A stretch of DNA of 64,000 bases from Pararhizobium_B sp963838155 (GCA_963838155.1 CAWIQE010000010.1:1-64000), one strand, 5' to 3'. Positions 26,274 through 38,809 are shown, counted from the first letter of the stretch. Notes: generated from the letters alone by a model not told the origin. A program made the numbers and translations.

Positions 26274-26654
26274 TTGAAAAACAACAAGGCAAACGAGCTC
26301 CACGACCGTCGCAGCGCCGCTGCCGATGCGAAAGCATCGCTTCTCCAGGCCTATCGCGCAGCCAAGGAGGCCGCTGAGCCGACGCGGCTCGCAAAGCAGG
26401 CAGAGCGCATGGCAATTGCCACGGCCCGCGAAGAACGCCGGGCCGAGCGTGAGCGGCTGAAGCGCGAAGAGCAGGAGCGCGTCGAAGCCGAAGCCGCCGA
26501 ACGTCTGGCGGCAGCCGAGGCCGCGGCCAGAGCCGAAGTGGAAGCACGCGAGGCGGCCGACAAAAATCGCATCGCGCGCGTCATCGAGGACGAGGCCGCC
26601 CGCAAGGCCGAGCGCGACCGGCGCTACGCCAACCGCAAGGCGAGACAGAAATAG
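26274..26654 (+). CDS. DUF6481 family protein
   Basis: A 126-residue, highly charged helical protein. KNNKANELHDRRSAAADAK begins it; the middle is a long Glu/Arg/Ala coiled coil (AREERRAERERLKREEQER), and it ends DRRYANRKARQK. This pattern matches DUF6481, common downstream of cold-shock genes in rhizobia. The TTG at 26274 is preferred because it starts the conserved KNNKANEL segment; a GTG at 26226 is open but poorly supported. Function unknown; an RNA- or ribosome-associated role is plausible from the charge. Confidence 0.75.
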   Translation: MKNNKANELHDRRSAAADAKASLLQAYRAAKEAAEPTRLAKQAERMAIATAREERRAERERLKREEQERVEAEAAERLAAAEAAARAEVEAREAADKNRIARVIEDEAARKAERDRRYANRKARQK

Positions 26655-26709
26655 CGTCCCCTTTGTCGGGAGCACCTCGACCGCGATATCGACGGGCCCT
26701 GCAGCGGTT

Positions 26710-28194
26710 TCAGTCGGGCAGACCCGCGACCCTCAGGATCTCGATGGTCTTTTCCAGCACCGCCTCGTCGCGAAACGGCTCGTGGGCCCGAAAATCGGCG
26801 ATCCTGTAAAGGGGAAAGCGGATTCGGAAGGCTGAGATCGTTTGCTTCGCGCGCTCGAGGTCGCCGGCCCGGCCGAGATTGGTGGCCAGGGTGGTATAGG
26901 CGAAAAGATCGTCGGGCACGCGGCGCATGTACTCCTCCGCCATGGTGACGGCGCGGGCATGGTCGCCCATCAGGCTCAGGACGACGGCAAGGTTGTAGAT
27001 CGAATCCGTCGGCGTCGAAGGAACGGTGCGGACCGTTTCCCAAAGCACGTCGGCGCCGAGTTGATAGTTTCCCGAGTAGATGTGGACGATGGCGGCGGGC
27101 GTGTAGCCCGCCAGCTTGCAGGGCCCGAGCGCTATGGCCTCCCCCGCCGCCACGAGTGCCTCTTCGTAGCGCCGTTCGAGAAGCAGCAGGCACGCCTCCA
27201 GATGCCGGACGTTCGCGGTCATGGTTCCCTCGGCAAGAAACTCGTCGACCATTCCGCGGCAAACCGCGAGTTCCGCCTCCCGGTCCCTGGCGAAGCCGGA
27301 TCGCGCATGCTGCCAGAAGGTCCAGGCGCGGTGTATTCGGGCATCCAGAAATCCAGGATCGTGCTGCAGTGCCTTGTCGTACAGCCGGCGGGCGCGAAGA
27401 TTGTCCTCGGCGGTGTATCGCATATGGGCGCGGGCGCCCTGCTGGAACGCGACCCAGGCGTCGAAATTCTCGGTGCCGCCCGGGTCGAGTATCAGGTCGC
27501 CGTCGCTTAGGACGATCTGCAGGGCCAGCACGATGGCGTGGGTGATTTCGTCCTGGAGTTCGAAGACGTCCTCGAGCTCGCGGTCGTATCTTTCCGACCA
27601 CAGATGTTCCGACGTCTCCCCCTCTATGAGCTGCGCGACGACGCGGGCCCGCCCGCCCGCGATGCGGACCGAGCCTTCGAGCACGAACCTGGCCCCCAGT
27701 TCGGCGCAGATGTCGCGCACGGTGTACCGGCTGTTCTTGAAGACGAACGAGGAGGTGCGGGAGATCACGGACACGCCGCGCAGATAGGACAGGCGGGTGA
27801 TGATATCCTCGGTGATGCCGTCCGCGAAATACTCCTGGTCGGCCCGCCCAGACATGTCGGCGAAAGGCAGCACCGCGATGACTGGGCGCGGCGGCAACTC
27901 GACGAGGGAGCCCGGTTCGCCGCCGGCCGAGAAGCCGGCGGGTGCCCGTGACGGCCCGGCGCTCCGCTCGTCCTCGGCAACGACCGCATTCCGAAGGGAC
28001 TGCAAGGCCATGAGAAGCGCGATCTTCGATCGAACGCCCAGCTTGCGGTAGACGGTGCCCAGATGCGTACGCACCGTCGCCGGCGCGATGCCGAGACTGC
28101 GCGCGATTTCCCGGTAGCTCGCTCCGCCCGCGAACGCTTCCGCGATTTCCATTTCGCGGCGGCTCAGGCTCTCCCTCCCCCGGTCAACAGCCAT
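26710..28194 (-). CDS. LuxR-type regulator with TolB-like and TPR domains
   Basis: A 494-residue single-chain regulator. LuxR helix-turn-helix at about residues 8-65 (LSRREMEIAEAFAGGASYRE, ATVRTHLGTVYRKLGVRSK). A TolB-like domain follows at about 95-235, with VIAVLPFADMSGRADQEYFA and DGITEDIITRLSYLRG. TPR-type helical repeats run from about 250 to the end. The same architecture occurs on CadC-like and cyclase-linked regulators. The ATG at 28194 (MAVDRGRESLS) has GGAAGCGGACAGG ahead; the TTG five codons upstream is less likely. It is convergent with DUF6481. Target genes unknown. Confidence 0.85.
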   Translation of the reverse strand: MAVDRGRESLSRREMEIAEAFAGGASYREIARSLGIAPATVRTHLGTVYRKLGVRSKIALLMALQSLRNAVVAEDERSAGPSRAPAGFSAGGEPGSLVELPPRPVIAVLPFADMSGRADQEYFADGITEDIITRLSYLRGVSVISRTSSFVFKNSRYTVRDICAELGARFVLEGSVRIAGGRARVVAQLIEGETSEHLWSERYDRELEDVFELQDEITHAIVLALQIVLSDGDLILDPGGTENFDAWVAFQQGARAHMRYTAEDNLRARRLYDKALQHDPGFLDARIHRAWTFWQHARSGFARDREAELAVCRGMVDEFLAEGTMTANVRHLEACLLLLERRYEEALVAAGEAIALGPCKLAGYTPAAIVHIYSGNYQLGADVLWETVRTVPSTPTDSIYNLAVVLSLMGDHARAVTMAEEYMRRVPDDLFAYTTLATNLGRAGDLERAKQTISAFRIRFPLYRIADFRAHEPFRDEAVLEKTIEILRVAGLPD

Positions 28195-28616
28195 CCTGTC
28201 CGCTTCCAATGCCTATCGATCTTCCCCGGAATGCTCCCTGCGATCGAAGAACTCTCCTCCGCCAATCGATCGTCGAAGACGACAACGCGTCCGCGGCGGC
28301 CCTTTTGCCGTCATGGAAAGTCCGCTGCGGTCGTGGATTGTCCCGTCGGGATCATAGCAGAATCCGGGCGCAAATAGTAGGCGCCGCCCCTCTGCGCCCC
28401 TGCGCCGTCATCCGCGGCGCAGCGATCGCCGCGACAAGACCGACAGGTCTTGATGCGGCCACGACCACGCCGACTACGTCAAATTCCGCGAAGATTGATG
28501 CATTTGCACCAGCCGATTTACGGCCTCTGGCCGATACGCGGCGTCCCTCATAGCGCGCAAACTGACAGGCATGGGACAACCGCGGGACACCCCAAAGCCT
28601 TTTGGGAGTTACGAAA
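28195..28616. other. 422-bp divergent intergenic region
   Basis: No open frame here has coding character. It lies between the LuxR-TPR regulator and the acetyltransferase. I see no clear operator or promoter to name. GGGAG shortly before 28617 is the ribosome site of the acetyltransferase. Confidence 0.4.
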
Positions 28617-29255
28617 ATGCTGTTCGATCTCGGCCTTGCGACTGACGACCTGCCTTCGACCGGCCTTGGTGCGCCCCTCCACGGCCGCCGCCGGCGGGGG
28701 CCCGCAACGAAGCACCGGGTCCCGAAGTGGATTCCCGGTGACGTCGAGCCCCCAGTCGCCACCCGCCTGCCGCGAGCACTGCGACCTGCCCGGGATGCGG
28801 ACCTCCCGGCCTACATGGCTCATCTGCTCCGATTGTCGGCCGGCTCGCTTCGGGCCCGGTTCGGGATCGTGCCCGCCAGAACCTCGCTCGAAGCACACGC
28901 GCAACCGGCCGCGGACCGAAAGCTCATGCTCCTTTGGGAAGATCGCATGGCGCGCGGCGCCATCGAACTGCACCTGCTCGACGCGAAATCCGCCGAATTC
29001 GCCTTGTCCCTGGACGACGCGCTGCATGGTCTCGGTCTTGGAAGCTCCATGATGGCCGGCGCACTCGAATGGGCGGAACGACTCGGCCTGGCACGGCTGT
29101 TCGTCCTCTGCGATCCGGCGAACGGTCCGATGCGCCGCCTCGTCCGGCGCTGTGGTGCCCGCGTCACCCTCGACGAGGAGGAACTTTCCGCCTGGATCGA
29201 CGTCGGCCGGGCTCTTGAACGGTGCCGGCACGCGGCGAACGGGATGGCCGGCTGA
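28617..29255 (+). CDS. GNAT family N-acetyltransferase
   Basis: A 212-residue protein. After a 50-residue Arg/Pro-rich leader, RALRPARDADLPAYMAHLLR begins the GNAT fold near residue 58. LDDALHGLGLGSSMMAGALEWA near 140 carries the acetyl-CoA loop (variant of Q/RxxGxG/A), and LARLFVLCDPANGPMRRLV gives the final strand and helix. LRLSAGSLRARFG resembles the N-terminal part of stand-alone GNATs found near acyl-CoA synthetases. ATG at 28617 follows GGGAGTTACGAAA. Substrate unknown. The next gene overlaps by TGATG. Confidence 0.7.
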   Translation: MLFDLGLATDDLPSTGLGAPLHGRRRRGPATKHRVPKWIPGDVEPPVATRLPRALRPARDADLPAYMAHLLRLSAGSLRARFGIVPARTSLEAHAQPAADRKLMLLWEDRMARGAIELHLLDAKSAEFALSLDDALHGLGLGSSMMAGALEWAERLGLARLFVLCDPANGPMRRLVRRCGARVTLDEEELSAWIDVGRALERCRHAANGMAG

Positions 29256-30076
29256 TGCCCCGCGCAGCCAGGTCGTGGACGCTCGGGAACCGGACCGACC
29301 GGTTGACGAACGAGCGCAGGGCGGATCCCGCCCCGCCGCCCCCCGGCTCTGCCACGGACCGCCACGGACGACCGGTCCCCGGCATGCGGGATGCGGTGCT
29401 CGGCCGAATGAGAGGCCCGGGCGGCTATTACAATGTCGGAAACGCGCTCGCGCTCGGCACCGGGCTCGGCGTCCAGATCGCCGCGACCGTCGGTGGAGGG
29501 CAAAAGGGAGCGGTGTCGATCCTGGATGCGGTCCGGACCTATCTCGTCGGAAGCCCTGGCGCGACTGCGCTCACCGCAGCAATCCTGATCTTCATGGTGT
29601 CCGGGGAGATGTATCACCGCGCCTGGTCCCGCGGCGCACCGCCCGACCAACGCCTCAACGAATGGGGCGACCTCCTTTCGGGGATGGCTGCGGTGGTCCT
29701 GACCATATCGCTCGTGGACTTCGGAAACACTCTCCTGGCCCTCACGTCCGGCCTGCTGCTTGCCGGCGGAAAGTTCGGCAGCGCATTGGTCCCCGAGTCG
29801 TGCCCCCCGCACGCGGTCAGCCGGTGGCCGAAGCGTTTCCGGTTCGCGGTCGTGGCAAGCCGCCTCCCCGCGCTGATCTCGCTGACGGTCGGCCTCGCCG
29901 GATTGATCGCCATTCCCGGCGCCGCTCCTTTGGACGATCTCGTTCTGACACCGGTCATGCTGGTCTGCTACCTGCTCTGGACCCGCGCCGACCTGCTGCT
30001 GATGCAACCTCGCCCGGCGGCGGCCGACACCGGCCGGAACGAACCCCGTACGGCTCGCGGCGATGCCTCCGCCTGA
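29255..30076 (+). CDS. Predicted membrane protein of unknown function
   Basis: A 273-residue protein not recognised. Residues 1-55 are Arg/Pro-rich. Hydrophobic segments occur at about 65-80, 105-120 (ATALTAAILIFMVSGEMY), 150-180 (GMAAVVLTISLVDF, LLALTSGLLLAGG), 220-240 and 245-260. GGYYNVGNALALGTGLGVQI is distinctive. The ATG overlaps the acetyltransferase stop. It may be a small inner-membrane protein with four to five helices working with the GNAT partner. Confidence 0.65.
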   Translation: MPRAARSWTLGNRTDRLTNERRADPAPPPPGSATDRHGRPVPGMRDAVLGRMRGPGGYYNVGNALALGTGLGVQIAATVGGGQKGAVSILDAVRTYLVGSPGATALTAAILIFMVSGEMYHRAWSRGAPPDQRLNEWGDLLSGMAAVVLTISLVDFGNTLLALTSGLLLAGGKFGSALVPESCPPHAVSRWPKRFRFAVVASRLPALISLTVGLAGLIAIPGAAPLDDLVLTPVMLVCYLLWTRADLLLMQPRPAAADTGRNEPRTARGDASA

Positions 30077-30231
30077 GGCCGGCTCGCCGGGCCGCCGGAG
30101 GCCCGATCCCCGGCTGCTACCACCTATTGTCAGCTTGATCCTGGGCTGCGAAGGCGGATGATCCGGACCAGCGGATAATCCAGGTCGGCGCCCCGCCGGC
30201 ATGCGGATTTTTTCGCATTTCGGAGGTGCCT

Positions 30232-30504
30232 ATGCCGACCGTTCTTGCTCACCACAAGATTTCCAAAGGCCTTCAACATTGGCTCAAGTCGCCGAAGCGG
30301 GAAGAATTCTTCGGGGCGCTGGGCGTGACCAACATCAGGACCTTCGTCAACCCCATGGACGAGACGAGCGTGGGCGTCGTCATGGACGTGCCCGATCTCG
30401 ATGCGGTGATGGAGGCGATGAAGGGACAGGCGGCAGCCGATGCGGAAGCGCATGACGGCGTCATCCCGGAATCCCTTGTCATCATGATCGAATCTCGCGC
30501 CTGA
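30232..30504 (+). CDS. Small conserved hypothetical protein
   Basis: A 90-residue protein, not recognised. KGLQHWLKSPKREEFFGALG, then TNIRTFVNPMDETSVGVVMD, then a helix VMEAMKGQAAADAEAHDGV and the ending ESLVIMIESRA suggest a ferredoxin-like alpha/beta barrel such as the ABM-type folds. GGAGGTGCCT precedes the ATG at 30232. It stands alone; role unknown. Confidence 0.7.
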   Translation: MPTVLAHHKISKGLQHWLKSPKREEFFGALGVTNIRTFVNPMDETSVGVVMDVPDLDAVMEAMKGQAAADAEAHDGVIPESLVIMIESRA

Positions 30505-30736
30505 CGACACCCTCCGAACTATACCGGCAACGAGTCCGGCCATGATTTGGCCCGGGCGCGGGACGCTTCTGCACCGGCACCCGTTCCTCCTGTTACGTCC
30601 CAACCGTCACGGCGCCGCAAGCTGCTGGCACGGCCGGCGACGGCACGTCCCTGCACGCGACAGCGTTTTCATCTGAACCTTTCGGCGCGACGGAAGTTAG
30701 GCGGGAAAAGCCACGCCAACCGACGAAAGGGACGCT

Positions 30737-31243
30737 GTGCCTACATTGACAGTCAACGGCGAGCGCCGCGAATTCGAAGCCGACATTCGCGCGACCCTGC
30801 TCGATGCGCTGCGCGAGCATCTCGCGCTGAACGGCACGAAAAAGGGTTGCGATCACGGCCAGTGCGGTGCCTGCACCGTTCTCGTCAACGGCCGGCGCAT
30901 CAACGCCTGCCTGACGCTCGCAGTCATGCACGAAGACGACGAGATCGTCACCATCGAGGGGCTCGGTTCCGCCGACGACCTCCATCCCATGCAGAAGTCG
31001 TTTCTGCATGAAGACGGCTACCAGTGCGGCTACTGCACGCCGGGCCAGATCGTATCGGCGGTCGGCATGCTCGGGGAATTCGACGAGGGCTGGCCCAGCC
31101 ACGCCAGCACCGATCTCGAGGCCCCCTGCCCGTTTTCCGACGCCGAGATATCCGAACGCATGAGCGGCAACATCTGCCGCTGTTCGGCCTATCCCAACAT
31201 CGTCAGGGCCATCCGCAAAGCCAGCGGCAAGGACATAGCATGA
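30737..31243 (+). CDS. Molybdenum hydroxylase 2Fe-2S subunit (PaoA/YagT-like)
   Basis: A 168-residue electron-transfer subunit of an aldehyde/xanthine dehydrogenase. CDHGQCGACTVLVNG..INAC near residue 38 is the plant-type ferredoxin cluster, and CGYCTPGQ with CRC near 96 and 148 is the second cluster. It passes electrons between the Mo and FAD subunits. The start is GTG at 30737 with GAAAGGGACGCT ahead. No Tat signal is visible at this start. It overlaps the FAD subunit ATG (ATGA). Substrate of the complex is likely an aldehyde. Confidence 0.9.
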   Translation: MPTLTVNGERREFEADIRATLLDALREHLALNGTKKGCDHGQCGACTVLVNGRRINACLTLAVMHEDDEIVTIEGLGSADDLHPMQKSFLHEDGYQCGYCTPGQIVSAVGMLGEFDEGWPSHASTDLEAPCPFSDAEISERMSGNICRCSAYPNIVRAIRKASGKDIA

Positions 31244-32228
31244 GACATTTCGATTACTCGCGTCCGGCCGATACGGCCGAAGCCGGCAGGCTCGCCGCCG
31301 GTGCCGACGCCCGTTTCATCGCCGGCGGGACAAACCTCCTCGATCTGATGAAGCTCGAGATCGAGCATCCGGAGCGGCTGGTCGACATCAACCGGCTGCC
31401 GTTGCGCGATATCGAGGAAACGGCCGACGGCGGCCTCAGCATCGGTGCGCTCGTCGCCAACTCCGATCTTGCGGCGGACCCCGTATCCGCCGGGACTATC
31501 CGGTTCTGGCGCGGGCCCTCCTCGCGGGCGCATCCGGCCAGCTTCGGAACAAGGCGACGACCGGAGGAAACCTCCTCCAGCGCACGCGCTGCTACTATTT
31601 CTACGAGCCGACGGCGCCCTGCAACAAGCGCAACCCCGGGTCCGGCTGCGGGGCCATCGGCGGCCATAACCGCATTCACGCCATTCTCGGCGGCAGCGAC
31701 AAGTGCATCGCCACCCATCCGTCGGACATGGCCGTTGCGCTGAGGGCGCTCGACGCCGCGGTCGAGACGCGAAAGCCGGACGGGGGCGTTCGCGCGCTCC
31801 GGCTCGGGGACCTCTACAGGCTGCCGAACGACACCCCGGAAACCGAGACCGCCCTCGAACGCGGCGAAATGATCACCGCCGTTCGCCTGCCGGCACCGCC
31901 CGGCGGTCGGCATCTCTATCGCAAGGTCCGCGACCGCGCCTCCTATGCCTTCGCGCTCGTTTCGGTCGCCGCCGTCGTCTCCATGAAGTCCGGCCGCATC
32001 GACCTCGCGAAGCTGGCGTTCGGCGGACTGGCCCCGATGCCATGGCGCGACGAGACGGTGGAAACGGTGCTCCTCGGCCAGCAGCCGTCCGCCGAACTCT
32101 TCGAAGAGGCGGCCGACGCCCTGCTCGTCAATGCCACCGGCCGGGGCGACAACGATTTCAAGATCGAGCTGGCGCGGCGCACGCTCGCCGCCGTCCTCGA
32201 CGAAGCCACCCGGGAGCAGAGCCGATGA
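31240..32228 (+). pseudogene. Molybdenum hydroxylase FAD subunit (PaoB/YagS-like), frameshifted
   Basis: The first 80 codons read MRHFDYSRPADT to VANSDLAADP in one frame, with the FAD motif FIAGGTNLLDLMKLEIE. From 31483 the rest reads in the next frame: RDYPVLARALLAGASGQLRN, CYYFYEPTAPCNKRNPGSGC, then to DEATREQSR and TGA at 32228. Adding one C to the CCCC run at 31479-31482 restores a full 330-residue subunit. The Cys-rich insert is the 4Fe-4S site of PaoB/HcrB-type subunits. It sits in an operon, coupled at both ends by ATGA overlaps. Either a genuine mutation that would disable the complex or a sequencing error in the C run. Confidence 0.88.
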
Positions 32229-34443
32229 CCACGCACGTAATGGACAAGGCCCTCGGCGAGACGCGTCTCGACCGGGTCGCCAGCCCCGTGATCGGCAAGC
32301 CGGTCGATCGCTACGAGGGCCCGTTGAAGGTGTCGGGAACGGCACCCTATGCCCTCGAGAACCTCGCCGGCGAAGACGTCGCATACGGTTTCCTCGCCAC
32401 CGCCGGGATCGGTTGCGGCACGATTACCGTGCTCGACACGTCGGCCGCCGAAGAAGCTCCCGGCGTGCTCGCCGTGCTGTCCGGCGACGCGATCCCGCGC
32501 TCCTCGGCACAACCCATGAGCCCCGGCGCGCAGACGAGCGGCGACGGCATTTTCCACTACGGCCAGCCGCTCGCACTGGTGGTCGCCACCGGTTTCGAGG
32601 CGGCCCGGCACGCCGCCTCCCTCATCCGCGTCGAAACGCAGTCGGACGAAGGGCGATACGACCTCGCCTCCCTACGCAGCGAGGCGCGAAAGTCGGCCGG
32701 TGGCGTCATGCCGGCCGACACGACGCGAGGCGATTTCGAGAAGGCCTTCGCCGACGCCCCCGTACGATTCGACCGGAGCTACACGACGCCCAGTCACCAT
32801 TCCTCCGCGATGGAACCGCACGCGAGCGTCGCCCGGTGGGACGGGGACGCCCTGACCGTCTGGTCGTCCTGTCAGCTCCTGGAGTCCAACCGCACGCAGA
32901 TCGCGAACGGCGTGGGCGTTCCGGAAGAAAAGGTTCGTCTCCTCAGTCCCTATGTCGGCGGCGGCTTCGGCTCGAAGCTCGGGATCGGCCCCGACGCCGT
33001 GCTCGCGGCGCTCGGGGCGAAAGCCGCCGGCCGGCCCGTCAAGGTCGCCCTGTCGCGCCAGCAGGTCTACCAGGCGACATCGCGGCGTTCCGAGACGATC
33101 CAGCGCGTGCGCATCGGCACCGACAGGGACGGACGCATCCTGGCCCTCTCGCACGAGACCTGGGGCGCAAACTCCCCGGGCAACGACTTCTTCGAGCCCG
33201 CAGGCGTTTCGACCGTCTTCCTCTACGCCGGCGACCACCGGCAAGTCACCCATCGCCTGGCCGAGACGAACGTGCTGATGACGTCCGCCGTCCGTGCGCC
33301 GGGCGAGGCCGTCGGAATGCTCGCGCTCGAATGCGCCATGGACGAGATGGCCGAAACCCTCGGTCTCGATCCGATCGAGTTCCGCCGGCGCAACGAACCG
33401 GAGCGAGATCCGCAGGACGACAAGCCCTTCTCCTCGCGGCGACTGCTCGATTGCTACGACGAAGGCGCCGAGCGCTTCGGCTGGTCGGAACGCCCCAAGG
33501 AGCCCGGCAGCCGACGCGAGGGCGAATGGCTGATCGGCTACGGGATGGCCGCCGCCTCGCGGTCCAATTCCCTCATGAAATCCTCCGCCGAGGTCGCCCT
33601 CGACGGCGAGGGCGGCGCCACCGTCAAGACCTCGATGACCGACATCGGCACCGGCAGCTACACGATCCTGCAGCAGATCGCGGCCGACATGCTCGGCCTC
33701 CCGCCGGAAAGGATCACGGTGATGCTCGGCGATACGGACCTCCCCGCCTCCTCGGGATCCGGCGGATCCTGGGGCGCCAACAGCGCCGGGTCGTCCGTCT
33801 ACGTCGCCTGCGAAGCGCTGATTGCGCAGCTCGCCGCCAAACTCGACGTCGAGCCCGCGGACCTGACCCTTGCGGACGGCAACGCCATCGCCGGCAACGT
33901 GAAAACGGCTCTCGGCGAACTGGCCGGCCCGAACGGCATGTCGGCACTCGGCACGATCGAACCGGGCGAAACGTCGGAGCGCTTTTCCCAGGCGAGCTAC
34001 GGCGCGCATTTCTGCGAGGCCGCCGTGAACGCAGTGACCGGGGAAACCAGGATCCGACGCCTCCTGACCGTGGCTGCCGCCGGCCGGATTCTCAACGAGA
34101 AGACCGCCCGCTCGCAGTGCTACGGCGGCCAGATCTGGGGCATCGGAGCGGCGCTGATGGAGGATCTGGCGATCGACGGCCGCACCGGCCTTATCGTCAA
34201 CCACGACCTTGCCGAATACCACGTTCCGGTGAATGCGGACGTCACCGGCCTAGAGGTCGTGTTTCTCGAAGACCGGGATCCGCATGCAAGCCCCCTCGCC
34301 GGCAAGGGTCTCGGCGAACTGGCGCTGTCAGGGGTCGGAGCGGCGATCGCCAATGCCGTCCATAACGCCTGTGGCGTCAGGGTCCGCGACTTTCCGGTCA
34401 CGCTGGACAAGCTGCTGCCGGGGCTGTCCGACCACGGGCAGAC

Positions 34444-34447
<4 letters not shown>
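32225..34447 (+). CDS. Molybdenum hydroxylase large, Mo-cofactor subunit (PaoC/YagR-like)
   Basis: A 740-residue catalytic subunit. KVSGTAPYALE opens the family domain, GGGFGSKLGIGPD near residue 245 is a cofactor loop, GTGSYTILQQIAADMLGLP near 480 another, and GKGLGELALSG near 695 carries the catalytic Glu. It oxidises aldehydes or N-heterocycles with water as oxygen donor. The ATG overlaps the FAD subunit stop and its own stop overlaps the catalase ATG, both ATGA. No XdhC/MocA-type maturation gene lies in the operon. Broad-specificity aldehyde oxidase is the best guess. Confidence 0.92.
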
Positions 34448-36545
<2,098 letters not shown>

Positions 36546-36649
36546 GACGGCCGCCGATACGTCTCACATCTCAGGCCGCCGCCGAACGCTCCCTGCCGCC
36601 GTCGCGGCGACACCGCGATGGCGCGTGACGGGCACGACCATCGGCCCGT

Positions 36650-38731
36650 TCAGCGCCACATGCTCAGCATTCCCGCCTTGAGGTCCCGGCTGACGGTCGG
36701 TCGGGGGCCGGAGGTGCCCGGCCCGGAAGTCGCCGGCCAGACCTTGCTTTCGAAGAGGCCGAGCATGCCCTCGGCAACGAAGCGGGTGCGCAGGGCGTAG
36801 ACGTGCCGATCGCCGCGCGCGGCCTGTCCGTGGACGTAGAAACGCTGCGGGGTCATGAGCTGGAGCCGGTCCTTCGCGCGGGTCATGGCGACGTAGAGGA
36901 GACGTCGCTCCTCCTCGATTTCCGAGGTCGAGCCGGTCGAGAGATCGGAGGGAATGCAGCCGTCGACGGCGTTGAGGAGGAATACGGACTTCCATTCCTG
37001 CCCCTTGGCGGAATGGATGGTGGACAGGATGAGATAGTCCTCGTCCCTCAACGGCGCCCCGGCTTCGTCGCTGGTGGCGCCCGGCGGATCGAGCGTCAGA
37101 TCGGTCAGGAACCGTTCGCGCGAAGGATAGGTCGCGGCGATCTGCTCCAGCTGCACGAGGTCGCCGCGTCGCGTGGCCGCGTCCTCGTGCCGCCGCTCCA
37201 GATGCGGCTCGTACCAGAGACGGGCGGCTTCGATGTCGGCCGGCCATCCGCCGCTGCCGGCCCTGAGGGCCGTGAAGGTGCGGACAAAGTCGGGCCAGCA
37301 GTCCGCGGCCCGTTTCGGGGCGGCTACTCCGGCCAGGCCCATGGCCGGATCCAGCGCCGACTGCATCGCCTTCAGGATCTGGTCGGCGGTGGACGGGCCG
37401 ATGCCGGGCATCAATTGAAGGGCCCGGAAGCCGGCGATGCGGTCGCCCGGATTTTCGGCGAAGCGAAGCAGCGCCAGCAGGTCCTTGACGTGTGCGGCGT
37501 CCAGGAACTTCAGCCCGCCGAACTTGACGAAGGGGATGTTGCGCCGCGCCAGTTCGATCTCGAGCGGGCCGGAGTGGTGGGAAGCCCGGAACAGGACGGC
37601 CTGCTCCTTCAGGGAAAGCCCTTCCTCGCGCGCGGCGAGAACCTCGTTGCAGACATAGGCCGCCTGGTCGTTCTCGTCGCGCACGGTGACGAGCGAAGGC
37701 CGCTCGCCGACGTCGCGGCACGTCCAGAGGTTCTTGGTGAAACGCTCGCGCGCCTCGCCGATGACGGCGTTCGCCGCGCTGAGGACCGCCTGCGTCGAGC
37801 GGTAGTTGCGATCGAGCGTCACGATGTCGGCGGCCGGCGAGAAGAGCGTCGGAAAGTCGAGGATGTTGCGCACCTCTGCCGCGCGGAAGCCGTAGATCGA
37901 CTGGGCATCGTCGCCGACGACCGTCAGGCCGCGCCCGTCGGGCTTGAGGCCGAGGAGAATCGTCGCCTGCAGGCGATTGGTGTCCTGGTATTCGTCGACG
38001 AGGACATGGTCGAAACGGCCGGCCAGATCGGCCGCCAGCTCGGCATCGTTCGCCATCGCCGACCAGTACAGAAGCAGGTCGTCGTAATCGAGGACGTTGC
38101 CGTCCTGCTTGGCCTGCACATAGGCGGCGAAGAGGCCCTTCAGTTCCTTTTCCCAGGCCGCGCACCAGGGGAAGGTCGTCGCGAGCACCTCCGCCAGGTC
38201 CGCCTGCGCGTTGACCGTTCGGGAGTAGATGGCCAGGCAGGTGCCCTTGCCGGGAAACCGGCTCTCCGTCCGCGACAGGCCGAGCTCATGCCGCACGAGG
38301 TTCATGAGATCGGCGGAATCCTCCCGGTCGTGCACGGTGAAGGAGGGATCGAGGCCGATCTGCGGCGCGCAGTCGCGCAACAGCCGCGCGCCGATCGAAT
38401 GAAACGTCCCGGACCAGGTCAGCCCCTCCGCGAGCGTCGCCGCCTTCGCGCCGAGCGCTTCGCCGGCGATCCGCTCGACGCGCGCCGCCATCTCGCGCGC
38501 GGCGCGGCGGGAGAAGGTCATCAGCAGGATGCGGCGCGGGTCCGCCCCGTTGACCAGCAGGAGGGCGACGCGGTGGGCGAGCGTGTTCGTCTTGCCGGAT
38601 CCGGCGCCGGCAATGACAAGGAGCGGCCCCGAAACCTGTCCACCGCCATGGGTAACGGCCCGCCTCTGCTCGGGATTCAGCCGGGTGAGCCAGCCGGGGT
38701 CCGACAGCGAATCACGCAATGTGAGGTTCAT
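36650..38731 (-). CDS. UvrD/Rep family ATP-dependent DNA helicase
   Basis: A 693-residue superfamily 1A helicase. Walker A GAGSGKTNTLAHR near residue 40 (motif I), FSRRAAREMAARV motif Ia, VDEYQDTN motif II near 240, VVGDDAQSIYGFRAA motif III, LDRNYRST motif IV, LSTIHSAKGQEWK motif V and VAMTRAKDRL motif VI. It unwinds DNA 3' to 5', as UvrD, Rep or PcrA. ATG 38731 (MNLTLRDSL) is preferred over the Arg/Lys-rich upstream start. It faces the catalase operon. Probably a second, paralogous helicase rather than the housekeeping UvrD. Confidence 0.92.
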   Translation of the reverse strand: MNLTLRDSLSDPGWLTRLNPEQRRAVTHGGGQVSGPLLVIAGAGSGKTNTLAHRVALLLVNGADPRRILLMTFSRRAAREMAARVERIAGEALGAKAATLAEGLTWSGTFHSIGARLLRDCAPQIGLDPSFTVHDREDSADLMNLVRHELGLSRTESRFPGKGTCLAIYSRTVNAQADLAEVLATTFPWCAAWEKELKGLFAAYVQAKQDGNVLDYDDLLLYWSAMANDAELAADLAGRFDHVLVDEYQDTNRLQATILLGLKPDGRGLTVVGDDAQSIYGFRAAEVRNILDFPTLFSPAADIVTLDRNYRSTQAVLSAANAVIGEARERFTKNLWTCRDVGERPSLVTVRDENDQAAYVCNEVLAAREEGLSLKEQAVLFRASHHSGPLEIELARRNIPFVKFGGLKFLDAAHVKDLLALLRFAENPGDRIAGFRALQLMPGIGPSTADQILKAMQSALDPAMGLAGVAAPKRAADCWPDFVRTFTALRAGSGGWPADIEAARLWYEPHLERRHEDAATRRGDLVQLEQIAATYPSRERFLTDLTLDPPGATSDEAGAPLRDEDYLILSTIHSAKGQEWKSVFLLNAVDGCIPSDLSTGSTSEIEEERRLLYVAMTRAKDRLQLMTPQRFYVHGQAARGDRHVYALRTRFVAEGMLGLFESKVWPATSGPGTSGPRPTVSRDLKAGMLSMWR

Positions 38732-38809
38732 GGCGCGAATAAAGCACCGTTTCCGTTTCGTTCGCAATGCCGCGCGTCCCGGCGGCAGTGCCCTAGCAAG
38801 CGACCGGCC

